NCBI GenBank assembly: GCA_030062745.1
Contig: CP099839.1
Location: 3,105,001-3,169,000 of the forward strand
Direction of reading: 5' to 3'
Source of the DNA: Capitulum mitella
Taxonomy: Eukaryota > Arthropoda > Thecostraca > Pollicipedomorpha > Pollicipedidae
Length of the DNA: 64,000 bases
The position numbers and the translations under genes were made by a program. Positions within the stretch are counted from its first letter, which is position 1, and each line of letters opens with the position of its first letter. Below the pieces are notes generated by a model. That model saw only the letters and a list, made by a program, of their open reading frames with translations. It was not told where the DNA came from and did not search any database. Below are positions 47,201 through 60,200 of this stretch, in pieces.

Positions 47201-49229
47201 CGGGCCCGGGTCGCGAGTGGTCGCACCGGCCCCTGTTGTTACGCCGTCACGGTGTCTGCCCCAGCGGGACGCGAGGGTGGAGTGCGGGGGGGAGGGGTGG
47301 GTCACGAGAGGGATTGCACGGGCTTGTACCGTGTAGGTGTGGTGGTCTGTGTATAACCTTTGCTGACAGATCTGTGTGTGATAAGCATTCCACGGTCCGT
47401 ACCATCTTCAGGTTTGGCTCTATTGGTTTAGTTTCCTTCTTCTGACCAGTTTACATTGCTCCCAACTTGGCCGGTATTGTTGAGCGTTTGATTCAGTGGC
47501 AGCTGAACGTCTACATGACCAGTAGTCACTTTTGGTGACTATCACAGCTCGGTTTCGGGCCCCATCGCTCCATAGAAACCGCTCTGTCCGTTCTCACGAG
47601 CCGTATAGTTTCCGACATGGACCGATGTACTTGACCTTTGTGCACCCAGGATAGGTTGGGGATTTCGTAATTTGATGAGGACCTGTTCTGACCTAGAGTG
47701 ACCCGTGCTGATGAAGGCCTTGGGTTTTGTTTACGCAGGGTGGCCTGTGCTGACACAGGGTGAGTGGTCTGTGCTTACCCATAGTGAGCGACCTGTGATT
47801 ACCCAGAGTGAGTGGTCTGTGCTTACCCAGGGTGAGTGGCCTGTGCTTACCAAGAGTGAGTGTTCTGTGATTACCCAAGGTGTCGTGTGTTGACTGAGAG
47901 CGATATGGAGCGTGACCTTGGGCGACTCGGGATGACCTGCGCTGACCTGTGCTGGCCTGAAGCGCGGCTTGGGATTCCGTACCCTGGGTTCCCTGCGCTG
48001 ACCTGCACTGACCTAGAGCGTGACCTGTGACCGACAGCGGCGTGAGGGCGCGGGCAATGGTGATTCACCGCCGACGTACTCGGATAGCATGGCGCACAAG
48101 CCGAGCAGGAGCGCGCGCAAACGGCGCACCACCATCCCGGAGAAGCCCAACTACCCGCTCAACCTGTGGAGCATCATGAAGAACTGCATCGGCAAGGAGC
48201 TCACCAAGATCCCGGTCCCGGTGAGTCGGAGTGTGTTTGAGATTCCTCCGCAGTCTTATTGAATCGGCCCGGCTCTGAAACCAGGTCTTAGCTTTTGGCT
48301 GTAGGTAACGGTATGAGTGGTGGTTGTGCTTTCGCTTTGTGTATTCCCATTTCATGTATGCGTTATTGTTGTAGTGCGCATTGTTAGTTCTTTTGCAGCT
48401 GCGTGTTTGCTGGCTTGCTGTCGACGTCGGTTTGAATGTCTTTCAGTGAACTGTGGTATATTGCCGCGCTTTCTTCAGTCGTTGCATCCTAGTTTCCCCG
48501 TCAGTGCTCTGTTTATTACATCTAACTCTCCCACGTACGTACATCTCGTACATAAAAAGTCGTTTCTCTTTTAGCAATACGCGGACCTTCGTACCTGGTA
48601 TTCTGCGGTTTTTCATCCCGTCCTGCTTTGTGGATTTTGATGTGATGTTCCGTGCACGGTACAGCACGCGAGTCAGTCAGCTGCAGCTGCGGTTCCTCTA
48701 GTTTTCTTTGGCATCGTTGCTGTCATGGGCAGTCGGAGGTGCTGACGAAATGCCATGAGCAGAAAAGTTGCTGCCAGCATTGGCCATTCATTCTTCACTG
48801 GGGGACGCGTTTTGGAAGCGTCCTGGCTATCTGAGGAGGGCCAGGGCTGATATGTATCTGAGGGATATTATCAGGGTTGACGTTGGCGACGCTAAGTGAA
48901 GGCGTCGAAGTGCCTTCAAGTGCCAAGTGAAGCTAGAAAGGCGTCGGTAAGTGCCTGACGGCCGTCCATCTCGGCCTCGGCAGGTGAACTTCTCGGAACC
49001 GCTGTCCATGCTGCAGCGGCTGACCGAGGACTTCGAGTACAGCTACCTGCTGGACCGGGCCGCCGCCTGCGACGACCCCTGCGAGCAGATGTGCTACGTG
49101 GCCGCCTTCACGGTCAGCTCGTACGCCAGCACCAGCGTGCGCTCCGGGAAGCCGTTCAACCCACTGCTCGGCGAGACGTACGAGTGCGACCGGCGCGACG
49201 ACTACGGCTGGAAGGCCGTCTCCGAGCAG
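33396..49229 (+). CDS. OSBP: Oxysterol-binding protein OSBP (5' two thirds, partial)
   Basis: Nine exons: 33396-33520, 36243-36457, 37178-37314, 40145-40256, 40917-41109, 42229-42344, 42863-42967, 48038-48220 and 48984-49229, giving about 477 residues. The PH domain (residues ~12-107) has [20 protein letters not shown] and [17 protein letters not shown] coiled-coil segment follows ([55 protein letters not shown]). An acidic FFAT-like motif ([11 protein letters not shown], ~268-278) would bind VAP proteins in the ER membrane. The sterol-binding domain begins at [18 protein letters not shown] and runs through [12 protein letters not shown] and [17 protein letters not shown] exchanges sterol for PI4P at ER-Golgi contacts. 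The last visible exon ends in SEQ, splitting the EQVSHHPP signature. The remaining exons are not in the window, so the intron exceeds 14.7 kb. Exon 3 contains one extra base near 37216-37220: [13 protein letters not shown] and KEDIQAVIS lie in different frames. Confidence 0.94.
33521..36242 (+). other. OSBP intron 1
   Basis: It includes a tract (33925-34110) with repeated ATTCGGATTCGG and GAACATTCGAATA motifs that looks like decayed repeat DNA, and a GC-rich stretch from 35340. No additional PH-domain exon is needed, since the first two exons join in frame (TAC AG|G AGC). Confidence 0.6.
37315..40144 (+). other. OSBP intron 3
   Basis: Mostly unique sequence with two very GC-rich, CpG-rich stretches (38530-38930 and 39480-39960). 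Long frames there arise from base composition; I see no conserved exon. Confidence 0.6.
44186..44237. repeat. TA microsatellite
   Basis: (TA)n interrupted by single G and C bases. Confidence 0.9.
45597..45803 (+). repeat. Three-copy 69-bp tandem repeat
   Basis: Nearly identical units start at 45601, 45670 and 45739 (AGCACGGCTCGGGCATAACC). The unit length is a multiple of three, so open frames persist on both strands, but nothing suggests translation. Confidence 0.9.
46611..46661 (+). other. Candidate alternative first exon of OSBP
   Basis: An ATG (CGCGACATGT) opens 17 codons ([17 protein letters not shown]) ending at AGG|GTCAGT. It exits in phase 0, the phase that OSBP exon 8 (48038, RREGAGNGD) needs. 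Splicing would give a protein consisting essentially of the sterol-binding domain. The only evidence is position in a CpG-dense block, frame and donor quality. Confidence 0.25.
47705..47885 (+). repeat. 24-bp tandem repeat containing donor-like sites
   Basis: About seven copies of a unit like CAGGGTGAGTGGCCTGTGCTTACC. Several contain AGGGTGAGT or AGAGTGAGT, close to a consensus 5' splice site. The array lies ~150 bp before OSBP exon 8. Confidence 0.85.
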
Positions 49230-49474
49230 GTGGGTGCCCGTCTCGGCCGGGGCCGGGGAACGGGGCTGAAGCTGGCGGCTGGAGGGGTTGGCCGTTTGGC
49301 GTTGCGGGGCCCGGCCGTGCCGGTTTGATGTTGGGGAGTTCACGCAATTTCGGCGCCGCTGCGTGGTCGTTGTTGGCTGTTGGGCTGTTGGGCGACGCTG
49401 TCGACTGTCGGGGTCATTTCGCGTCGCAGCCTCTCACGCAGGGTGTCGCGGGGGACGGCGAAATGCTGCTGTTG

Positions 49475-49545
49475 CCCGGACTCGAGTCGAGACCTTTCGG
49501 CTAAAAGGTGAGCAGGGTGACCACTACACCGCGCTGCCCCCGTCC
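49475..49545 (-). mobile_element. tRNA-like SINE head
   Basis: Minus-strand GCGGTGTAGTGGTCACC (A box) and CTCGACTCGAGTCCGGGC (B box) have tRNA spacing. No stable acceptor stem was found, so it is a SINE or tRNA relic. Confidence 0.55.
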
Positions 49546-50934
49546 GAAGTGTGGTCCGGTTCACGAACTGCCGTACCAAAGTTCTACAGGCGGGAATATG
49601 TGTGGCGGTGCGATGATTGTTCTTTGTGTCTGTTGGAATTATATATAGGAAGTCGGTAGTTTTAAAATTGACTCAGATGTTCTCTCTTGTGGCTTTTTGT
49701 CAAAACAATGTGTCGAGTTAAATCAACGTTAATGACGGAATGGAGTGCACCACGTTTGCGGATTTTGATAGCGTTGCTCTGGACTCGACTGAGTCTTTCT
49801 CTTTGAAGAATGCAGATATTTTATGTCCGTCTTACGGACGTCAACGTTTGTACCAGCAGCTGTGGCGCCGGCGATGTATCGATGATGCTAGCGACATCTC
49901 TGGAGTGGAGGGCAATGCTGAGGTTCGATGTAATTAAACTTGGAAGCGCCATTTTAGAAACAAATTTTTTGCTTTAGATGTGGCTGCACGCGATCGCTAT
50001 GTGTTCGTGGTGTCACTCGCTGGATAGTAAAATTAAGAACATTGGGTGAATTGCTCCTGCTGGCGTTTGGTTCTCTCATTCATCATTGCTCTCGTTACCG
50101 GCAAAATGTCATGCTTTTACGAGAACGCTTGCATACTTCGAATGAGCCACATTAGTTCGTTATCATGAGGGGTTTTATCACAGCCAATGTTTTTTCTGAT
50201 GAGTACGTGTGGTAATGCGTTTGAAGTCACAGTTTCAACGTTGCTTTTCATGGTCTGTTGCTGTAATGCTTCTGAAAACCTCCGAAGTTACCGTAATTCC
50301 AGCAGACGGTAATTTGTGGGTATCGTCATAAATGTGTGAGTAAGATTTCCCTGCGGATGTGCGGTAGCGGTAGACTTTTGCCACATTGCATTGAATCTAG
50401 GTATTCAGCTGCAGTGCATAGCTTTCTCAAAAAGCACGCATTCTCAGCCATGTTGCCCATCTGTAAGACTTATCAAAAACATCTAAACGTTTTGCATGAT
50501 TTGGCGAACAGTAAACGGGTATTCGGACAAATATCCTGGGTGGCTGCGTTCTGCCAGGCGTGTCTATTTCAGTCTACACGAGCGGTACAACTCGTCACGC
50601 AGTGAAAGTCGATTTTGCAGCAGGCGCCAGGGGGGGCATCGGCCACTGATTGAAGGCGGTGCACGAGGTGTGCGGATTTCATTGGTTCAGGCGAAACCGG
50701 GGGCAGGAATTATCCGGCTGATTACTCCAGCCACGGACCGCGTTTTTCGGTGAGGGCTGATGCCGCGGTTCGGAGTCGGTCAGGCGTTTGGATCCGTGTA
50801 CCGTGGCCAGGCCTGGGCAGGGTCGATTCCGGGCGAGTGCTGCCCGGCAGCCTGCGGTGTTCGACATTAAACGGTGGCCGAAAGAACTCTTACCTTGTGC
50901 ACCGGCTTCACTCACACACAGCGCGCCACCCCAT

Positions 50935-51010
50935 GAGCTCTGAAGGGCATCGATGACCCGGTGCTCAGCTGTGAGCTTTGAAGGGCATCGATGACCCGGT
51001 GCTCAGCTGT
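50935..51010 (+). repeat. 38-bp tandem duplication
   Basis: Two copies (50935-50972 and 50973-51010) of GAGCTYTGAAGGGCATCGAT followed by GACCCGGTGCTCAGCTGT, differing at one base. Confidence 0.95.
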
Positions 51011-53284
51011 CCAGGAGTGGAGGAGAGTGCGGCATTGCCTGACCAGGCGTGGACCAGGCGTGGGTTGTATGCTGCCGTTGACGCTGTGCGGTGCCGGGTG
51101 CGCTGGACGACCGTGCTACGGCTCCAGAGTTCTGTGGTCGCCCCACTGTACTTTGGCGCCAGCGCTGTCCGAACAAGTCCAGAACGGTTTTGTTTGTACC
51201 GCGGCACAGAGACCGAGGTCGTGCTAGTGATGGAACTTAGGACGAAAGTCGCCTTTGAAGCTGGGTGTAGTGATATTGGATGTTTTCAGTCAGTAGATTC
51301 CTGAACGTAGTTCGGCAGCCATGCGATACGTCATAGAGTCGTGGACTAGATAAGCAGCCCTTCCGATGATGTTCTCTAAAGAGAAGGAGTAAATGAAGCA
51401 CGTTTAGCAAAGGTGATAAACGTTCCTATCCTTCACAATGAAAAAGGTCCATGCTGCGACATCTTGGGAGATAAAAGAGCCATTGCGTTGTGCTGTGGTC
51501 AGATCGGTTTGTCTCGACTGAATATTTGGGAGCTAATTGTAGGGTACGTTTTTGGACACAGAACTAGATAGGTGGCGTTTTGGTCGTGTGCATGACGTCT
51601 TGGCAAAAATGCTTTTCCCAGCGAGCCATTCGAAATCGTCTGTCCACAGAGAACATTTACCAAAGTTATTGCATGGTTTTTACTTACGTTTTCCAAGGAT
51701 TGATGGAAGTGCATGTTCCGGAATTCCGTAGTTTTATCTTGCAAGATGTTGGAGTAATGTTGAAAGCTATTGGAAGAACATTGTAAAGCTATAGAAGAAC
51801 ATTGTACCATCATGAACTTATAGTTTAGGAAAATGTTCGTTTTTAGCGGACGCATGTTTTCACTAAAGTTGTCTTAAAGCCTAAACGCTCAGCGCGTATG
51901 AAACGTTTCGCTTTTCGTATATCGGTGTGTTGTACCTTCCATGCCACGCAGAACACATATTGACGCGACCGCTGGCGCCGCTCGAGCCAGAGTCCCCTGC
52001 GCTTGGGCCTCGCTCCTGATCCCGCTCGGCCGGCCGGCCGGCCGGATCTCGTCCCAGGCGGGTTCGAGGTCACTGACCTCCAGCTAAACCTTTAACGTTG
52101 AATAGGTGAACGACGGGCCCCCACAGTACACTAAACGGTGGCATTTTTTACGCCTTCTGCAAGAAGACGTTATTGCAGCGAAGTGTGAAATGTGAAAAGC
52201 TGCCGTGGACGCGTAAATCTGTGACCGTGACGGGTAAACTGCAGCCGAGCGTCGCAGGTTCTTCCATTTCACCTGGCGCCGCTCCGCACCGGCAGTTGTC
52301 TCGATTATTTGGCAAGCGGCCGTTTGCGCCACGTCCACGCCGCGACGTGGCGACCGTCTGCCGGACCCGAGCGTCACGCGGCGCAGCGCGTCACGCGGCC
52401 GGCCGTTACACAACGCCGGCGACCGGCCGTCACGCGCGTGACGCGTCGTCTGCCGGTCGACCGGGCGGAGTCGGGAGCTGTCGTTGGCCGACCGGCCCGC
52501 TGCTCTTCAGTTTCACTTTCCCCGGACGGCGGCGCTCGGCGCGGGCCGTCCGGCGGTGATGTCCAGCAGAGTCTCATATTAGTGTCGCCAGGCGGTCAGC
52601 TGCGGTCTCACGCGGGCGCGGGGAAACGGCTGGCCGCCGTACGGCCGGCCGCCGGCTGCCGGACGGCCGGCCGGCGCGCGGACCGCCCGTCCTCCAAAAC
52701 ACGGCCGCCCAGGCATTGTCCGCGACGTGCTGTGAGAATCGTCCGGCGCTGTGGCAGCTATCATTATGACAGAGTTAGTTTTGGCTTGAATCAGGCACAC
52801 GACTATGAGCCTGGGCAGTTAAGACATAATTGGCAACCATTATCCTTAATTTTGGCGAAATCTGTGGAAATTTAAATTCAAGACGAAGGGAAAAGTTCGT
52901 GAGACGGAGAAAAGCATTTTGCATAATCACGAAATTGCCTGTTGTCGGTTCGTAAACTTACGTTTCTGGTTAGCATGCAGTCTTTTTACGAACCGTAGCG
53001 TAGTTGCCACATTTCATGTTGGGAAAGATGATTTGTGAATATTATATGAAGCACACACTGCCGTCGCTGTATCGATTAGCCAACTAATAATATGCCGTAG
53101 TTTGCTCGGGAAATGCGGGAGGCTGGGATGGAGTTGTTCCTTTTCTTTATTTTTCCTCTTTGGAAGAAAAATGCAGATATTTTTTGTCGTAATCTGACAC
53201 GAGTGGTTCGCTAGGGTCATATGGTAGTTAAACAAGGTCGCACTGAGCAGAACTTGTTGCATAGACTCACCCATACGCCCTTTC

Positions 53285-53490
53285 GGCTACCAGGTAACAA
53301 TGGCAGGTAGCGGCTGAAGATTAACACGCCGTCCAGGATACGACACGACTGCGAGGTGTCGATATGACCCGCTGTTGGTCAGTTGCCAGCTGACCCGTGG
53401 CACCAGTTGGCCGAGTGTCGAGTGCCGGAGACACTCGAAACGTTCTTTCCAAAATGGACGCCGGCCAACTGAGCTACCGATCACGGCCTA
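53285..53490 (-). mobile_element. tRNA-derived SINE
   Basis: Minus-strand GATCGGTAGCTCAGTTGG (complement of 53464-53481) is an excellent A box. ACGTTTCGAGTGTC ~40 bases on is a degenerate B box. It lies in the 3' flank of the nested gene. Confidence 0.6.
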
Positions 53491-53722
53491 TTCTTCTTCG
53501 AATTCGCAGTCGATAGTATTCGAAGTTTAAATAGAAAACGACCGTGGGTGAATGGCCCATAATGTCACATTTAGCAGAAAGGTACTAGTTTCCCTTCAGC
53601 CTGTTTGGAGAAGTTGGTTGGGCAGTTTGTTTTGCCTTCAGCTCTGCAATATATCAGATACTCCGATTAGCAAAACCTGCTCATTCTAGGTACCAGCCAG
53701 CATTTGTGTGTCCATTATGACC

Positions 53723-53728
53723 TTTATT
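53723..53728 (-). promoter_or_regulatory. Candidate poly(A) signal of the nested gene
   Basis: AATAAA on the minus strand, ~525 bases beyond the nested gene's stop codon. Confidence 0.45.
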
Positions 53729-54252
53729 TGCATGAATGGTCGTATTTTTCGGTTAAGGTCGATATGCACAGTGAAATGAGACCTGGCTGCATTAAATATC
53801 ATTTAACACCGCATATCTTGCAAATCATCTACGCTATGCGCTTCTAACATAAACACTGGAACATGCACGCTCAAATAACGCCCACTGAGCTCGATAACCG
53901 CGTGCAACATTGTCAACAAACGCGCCCTTGCTCCGCCAAGAGTCCCCAGTTTCTCTGGAGCCGTCTGCGGTGGCGTGCGCGCGGTCTGAAGCCGGCCGAA
54001 CTTTGCCCCGCTGTGGGCGGTCCTCCGGCCGGCAGCAGCGGTCGCACCGCCGGACGCTGGCCGGGTCTCAGTCTGGGGTTTTGCCCAGGGCTCAGGCCGG
54101 GCTGTAACTGGGGCTCAGGCCAGGACTCGGGCCGGGCTCTGACCGCCGCCGGGTGGCGCGGCCGGGGTCCTGGGAACGCCGTCTCCTCGCGGCGCCCGCC
54201 GGTCGGCGGCAGGCCGTGCCGCGCCAGTGACGTCACGACGTCACGGCGCCGC

Positions 54253-57200
54253 TCAGCGGCGGCGGCTGGCGCGCTCCCGGCCGCCGGTCAGGTCGTACAG
54301 CGCCATGGCCACGTGGTAGTAGGGCTGGTGGGCCAGGCCGAGCCGCTGGTCCAGCTGCTGCACGGTCAGCGGCCGTCGGCGCAGCTCGCTGGCCGACGGC
54401 GCCGTGACCTGGTACGCCTTGTCGCCGGCGGCGGCGTCACTGTCGCCGCCGCGCACCTCGCGCAGCAGGTCGTCCACGATGCTCTCCAGGTCGTTGTCGT
54501 ACTCGATGACGAGCTCGACGACGTCGTCGGAGTGCGGGTCGTCGAGCAGCGCGCCGGTCACCACCACGGTGCCGTCGTCGCGCCGCTCCGTCGTCTGCGG
54601 CGAGCGGAGCACGGGCCGGCGGCCGGCGGCGGACGGCGGCCGCGCGTCCAGCGCCTGCTGCGGCGCCGCCAGCCGGGCCGGCTCGAAGTCGGGGCTGTCC
54701 GGCGCTGGCGGGGGCGCGAAGTAGGGCCGGCCGGCCGCCGCCGCCGGCCGCCGCTCGGTCGGCCGGCGGTCGGCCGCCGGCCGGTCGCCCGGGGCGCCTG
54801 CCGCGGCCGGCGGCGGCGCTCCGGCCGAGTCGGCGGCGACGCTCGGCTCCGGCCGCGGCTCGGCGCTCGGCGGTGCGGCGGCGTCGGGCGTCGACTGCTG
54901 ACGCTGCTGAGCCTGCTGAGGCTGCTGACGCTGCTGAGCCTGCTGAGGCTGCTGAGGCTGCTGACGCTGCTGAGGCGGCAGATGCTGCTGGTGCTGCACA
55001 TTGTGCAGGTGCTGCTGGTGCTGCGGATGCTGCTGAGACTGCAGATGCTGGTGATGTTGCTGATGCGGTAGATGCTCCTGCTGTTGCTGATGCGGCGGTA
55101 GCTCGGTAAACGGCACCGGTCGGAACTCGGACGCCTCCGGGGCGGTCGGCTCTGGCGGGCTGGGCGTGAACTGCAGCTCCGGCTCGGGCCGGCGCTCACC
55201 GACGGTCGGCTCGAGCGGCGCCGGCTGCCGCGGCGGCGGCGGGAAGAAGGGCGGCCGCGGCCGCTTCTGCCGCTCGGCGCCGCCGAACAGCCGCGTCAGC
55301 ATGTTGTTGACGAAGCCGCGTCGCGGCGGCGGGCGGCGCGGCGGCGGCGGCTGCGGCTGGAACGCGCCGCGGAAGCCCTGCTGCTGCTGCGGGAACTGGG
55401 GCTCGAACTCCTGACGCTGGAAGTCGCGCCTCGGCGGCTGGTAAGGCTGCTGGAACTCGTGTTGCGGCGGCTCGTACGGCTGCTGGAATTCTTGCTGCTG
55501 CTGCTGGTGGTGCGGGCCGCCGAAATCGTCCCTCTGATGGTCACGGAAGTGGCGCGGCGGCGGACTGGCCAGCAGCACTCCGTCGGCCGGCTCCGGCACG
55601 TACTCTGCCCGGTAGTGCTGCGTGAACCGCACGCGCTGCGGCAGCCGGCCCGGCTCGGCGCCGAACGCCAGCCGCGTCTCGGCGCCGCTCAGGTCGCCGC
55701 CGGCGGCAGCGGGCAGCGCGCGGCCGCCGTCCGGCCGCTCTTGCGTGGCGAACACGCGCAGCCAACCGGGTTGGGCCTCGCCGCGCCGGCTGGTGGCGGA
55801 GAGGCCTGCCTCCTGCGGGGCGGCGCTGGACGCCGCGCCGCCGGCCGCCGCCGGGCTGGTGACGGCCGCCGTCGCCGCCGGCGTGGTGGTGAGAACGCGC
55901 GGCACGGTCAGACCGGCGGCCGGCCGCGGCGCCGCCGCCCGGGCCGGCTCGGCCGCAAGCGTGCTCTGCCGGGCGGTGGTCGTCTCGGTGGAGGTCAGCA
56001 GCGGCTGTGGTGCCGAGCCCCGATACGCGGCCCGCGAAAGTGCGTTCGGCCGGGAGGCGACCGGCCGTACCGGGGCTGGGCCGGCGGCGGCGCGCACGGC
56101 CGCGCCGCCCTGGTAGGCGCCCGCCGTCAGCGAGTTGAGGCGCGAGACGACCGGGCCGCCGACGGCGGCGGCGGCAGGGGCGGCAGTCTGGCGAACCGCC
56201 GGCGCCGGGGCGGCAGCGGTCGGGGCCGTCTTGGCGGCGGGCGCGGCCCGGGCCGTGCCGTTGGCGGCGGCGCTGCGTCCGTGCGCGCCGGCGTCGGCCG
56301 CCGGCCGCACCATGGCGTGCATGATGTCCGGCCAGTAGCTGGAGCCAGAGCTGACGCCCGGCACGAACCGCCAGGCGGGCGTCACCGGCGGCGCCGGCAC
56401 GCGCCACAGCGTGGGCGGCGTGCCGACACCGACCCACTGCATGGCGCGACTCTCGTAGAGCGGCCGCACCTCGGGCGAGGAGCGTCGCTGGGCGGCCGTG
56501 GCGGCGGCGGCCGTCGGCGGCGCCGTGGTGGTGGCCGCGGCGGCCGCCGGCGGTCGGTCGCCGACCATGGCCGCGCCGGCCGCCGACAGCAGGCACATCT
56601 GAAACAGGACCGGCCGGCTATAGTGCGCGTCGCCTAGGCGAGACGGGCCGACTGGCGGCCCAACCGGCTGGTGGGCCGGTTGGGCGCCGTCTGGGGTGAC
56701 TGTTGATGTGTGTGGCCGGGGTTTTTGTGACCGGCCTCCCCGCGTCAGAACAGCGGTCAAGGGGGAGGGGTGGTGACCGTGGCCAGGACGGTCACAATAT
56801 CAGGTCGTCGCCGGTGTGCCGGCGGCAGCGGCATCCGGCCCTCTCGAGCCCCCGCCGGACCGCCGCCCCGCATCGCCAAGAGCCGCGCCGACGGCCACCG
56901 ACGGTGAAACCGGTCCGAGTGGCCATGTGCGGCGCCCGCGCCCCGTCAGCTGCCGTCTCCGGCCGGCCGCGAAAGTGTCAGCTGTGTCATCCGGCGGCCG
57001 GGCGGGGCGGCCTGCAACGTCCCGGCGCCGGCAGGTGCGGAACAGGAGCCGCCGGCGCCCGCTGACGGCCCGCGGCCCGGGGCGGTCCTCAGGGGAGGTC
57101 GACCGCCGAGAGATCTCGGCTGAGTGGATGACTTGCTGTCCGACGAGAGATCTGTATTGAATGGATGGCACACGGACAGGCTAGATATCCGTTCTGAGTG

Positions 57201-60200
57201 CATTTTCTCATCAGAACTCTGTCCGGGAAAGTCCGCCCAGTGATAGAAAGCGCTGCAACAACAGTAAAAGAATGACACGCAGCGTTGCCAATTCGGCGGG
57301 ATCGAGCGTTGTCTCGATAGAACGCCGCTGATGCATCGACCGGAGGCATCGGCTGAACTGCTTCTCGTGTCCGTCGGCCCGCGATGCGTGTCCATGACGC
57401 TTGAAGTGGATTTCACGCCGTACGGAACAACACGTGTCCCCGACAAACCATGGCTTTAGGTGCAGCTATCCGCCCGGTAAGCAGTGACGGTCCTAGTCGG
57501 CGCCTCGTGCCGCGGTCGTTCCGCCGGCGCTGTTTCGAAGCAGCGCGTGTGACGCCCGACGAGCGGGCCATTTACCGGCAATCGAGGCGTTCGCGCGGCT
57601 GCACCGACACCGGGCGACGCGGACAATGGCGCGCGCCGGCGCGGCCCGATTTGGCGCGCTCGTTCCGCGCGGTTTTCTCGGCGGCCGCCGCCGGCCGGCT
57701 GTGTGACGGCCGCCGGCGCCGCCGCCGCCGCCCGGAACGGTGCGTGCTGGCGCCGGAACCTGGCTGGGGCGGGCGTGACCGGTGCGGATCGTTTCCGAAA
57801 CTCCGCCGAGGGTGTAGTGCAGTTTTACAGTCGTGTGGATAATGGCAGAGAGGAAATGAGGTGAAATGGATGGACAGCGGCTTCTCTTTGGGGAGGGTAC
57901 CATGCGGTTTCTATTCGGTTGTACTGAGACCAAAATTTATCGCATTTCTCGTGATATGTGCCTTTGATGCCTCTCTCGACGAGAATCATTCACGTGCCTA
58001 AATGTTCCACCATTAACCAACCAACCCTGAAGCCATAAATTTCAGTTGGTCTTCTTTGAGCACTCCTCTCAATACCGCATGATCGATGAAACCGGCGAAG
58101 AAAGTCGCACCCAGTGCGAGATCTCGATGTGACGTGCGACTTTTCTCCCGGGACGCGCGGGCCGGCCATTTGTTCGCTGATGGTGCCGGCCCTGAACAGC
58201 TGTGGGAAGCGGCGGCCGCCCCGCCCGCCCGATTTCCTCTCGGTGGCCGCCGCCGAGCGCCGTTAGCATATCGCCGCAGGCTCAGTGAACGCGCCGGCCG
58301 GCCGGGCCTGTCGCGGATACGGCCGATCCGACGGGGCGTGTGGAGGAGACGGCTGGTCTGACGGGACGTGTGGAGGAGACGGCTGGTCTGACGGGGCGTG
58401 TGGAGGAGACGGCTGGTCTGACGGGGCGTGTGGAGGAGACGGCTGGTCTGACGGGGCGTGTGGAGGAGACGGCTGGTCTGACGGGACGTGTGGAGGGACT
58501 GCTGGTCTGACGGGAAGTGTGGAAGAGACGGCCGGTGGACGGGACGGGACGCCACCTTTCGGAGCGCTGGCCCCTCAGATGGGCAGTCGACCGGCTGACC
58601 GCTCCTGCTGCCGTGGGATTGGACCACATGGAGGCGTAGGGCTGGGCTGTGGGTTCCGAGCCTTAAAGCCATTGGTCACAACGCCAGTGACCGTGCACAA
58701 ACGTGTAATTTTGGGCTCGTATTACAAATAGCCTCTGGTTTAGTTTTTATCATGCCATCGTTTGCCGCTCGTTTAACCGTCCCGGTCCAAAAACACGATA
58801 TCCATGACCGGGCGCCGTGTCTTTGACAAACAACACATGGGCCGGTCCAGTTTTGGCGCGCCGGCGCGGATTCGGCGCGCTTCAGTGCGGTGGGATCGGG
58901 CGCGCGGCGCTGTCCCTGATCGGCGTCATCTGCGGCTGCCGTGAGCGGAGCCGTGCCTCCGGCGCCGGCGTGGGTCACAGACCGCCTGCGGGCCGGAAAG
59001 GGATTGGAGCCTTCTCCCAGCTCGCGCAGCGTCCCCATTTCCGCGCGCAGCGTTAAAAGAGTCGGGAGCGCCGAGTTCCCGGTTTTAGATGGGGTGCGGT
59101 TCTTCTTTTACGGACCTCGGTTCATGGAGTTGTTAGTTGATGACAGGAGCGGACGGTGAGTTTCCGAACATCGTCCGCCTGTAGCGAGCTGAGAGTCGGG
59201 CGGGATCGGTCGGCTTGAGGTCGGAACCCGGGAAGGGGCTTGGCAAGGTGTGGCGCCGGTCTGGCGGCAGTGCTTCAAGTGTGAGGTCGTTCGGGCTTGT
59301 TAACGGCGTGTCTGACGCCAGCGGCGAATGCGACCACGCACAGCTGCGATGTGGCGTGCTTCGTAAGTGAAGTTAGTACCACTTTCATCGGGATTTGATG
59401 ATTCCTGACTGGGAGATTTTAACGCAGGTGCTGTTTCTCACGGCTGGATTTCTCCACAAGGACCGCAATGATGTTCTTTGCTGTAAATGGCTGCGCTTCT
59501 TTCGTCATTGTATTTTTACGGTTATCATCACGAAACGAAGAAAATTAGCATGCCGTGACAATATTCTTCCCCGTTGGCCATTTTTCTGGTCGCGACCCAT
59601 GGTTCCGTTTTTGTTTGTTGGTACTGTGCTTTCCCTCATGACCTGAGGTCGTGGGAGTGCATGAATGCCAGCTTCCGGCGTGTAATGGAACGTATGACCA
59701 TGTGGATTTCCATGAAAGATTGGAGCACCCCTGATTAGAAACAATAAGCATAAGCCTGCAAAGTGCACAACCGGTGCACTGTGATGAATCGCGGGTAACG
59801 GGATGATACCTCAGAAATAAAGCCTGTTTTCAGCACCACCATTGTTAAGGTTAGCGGGAAATTGCATGGTGGTCTTCATCATTGGCTCCGATACCTATTT
59901 GGAAATGATCTTGCGAAAAGGAAACATAGAATTCGTCTCGCAAGTCTCATTGAAAAGGAAAATCTTTTATTAACTGTGACATCGTCGTCCTCCAACTGAT
60001 GGTGTTGGCTGTGGGCCTCTCTAGGACCATTTCTAGGTAGCAGCTTCATTACGACTTCGAACCACGCCAAGTCGTTCCTTAGGCCGTCGGAAACGAATGA
60101 AATAAATCCGTGGTAAAATGACGGCATAACTTTGACGTTATCATCTGGATCTGTGTCTAAGTAGGCAGCTCGTTTCTGCTTCATTCGTGAGTTGCTCCCA

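Larger units (their letters stand above)
42968..48037 (+). other. OSBP intron 7 with a CpG-rich core
   Basis: It contains a TA microsatellite, a 69-bp and a 24-bp tandem repeat, and a ~1.5-kb CpG-dense block (45800-47300). That block could be an internal promoter. A short candidate first exon at 46611-46661 lies within it. Confidence 0.55.
49230..53722 (+). other. Left part of the long OSBP intron, before the nested gene
   Basis: It contains two tRNA-derived SINEs, a short tandem duplication and a GC-rich block (51960-52720). No VSHHPP-type OSBP exon was found here. Confidence 0.55.

Noticed and set aside
53863-55071. 402-codon plus-strand frame
   Set aside because: Also antisense to the nested gene; the Leu-rich tail is the complement of its Gln-rich codons.
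55459-56637. 392-codon plus-strand frame
   Set aside because: It is the antisense shadow of the nested gene; Gly/Arg/Ala-rich with no domain.
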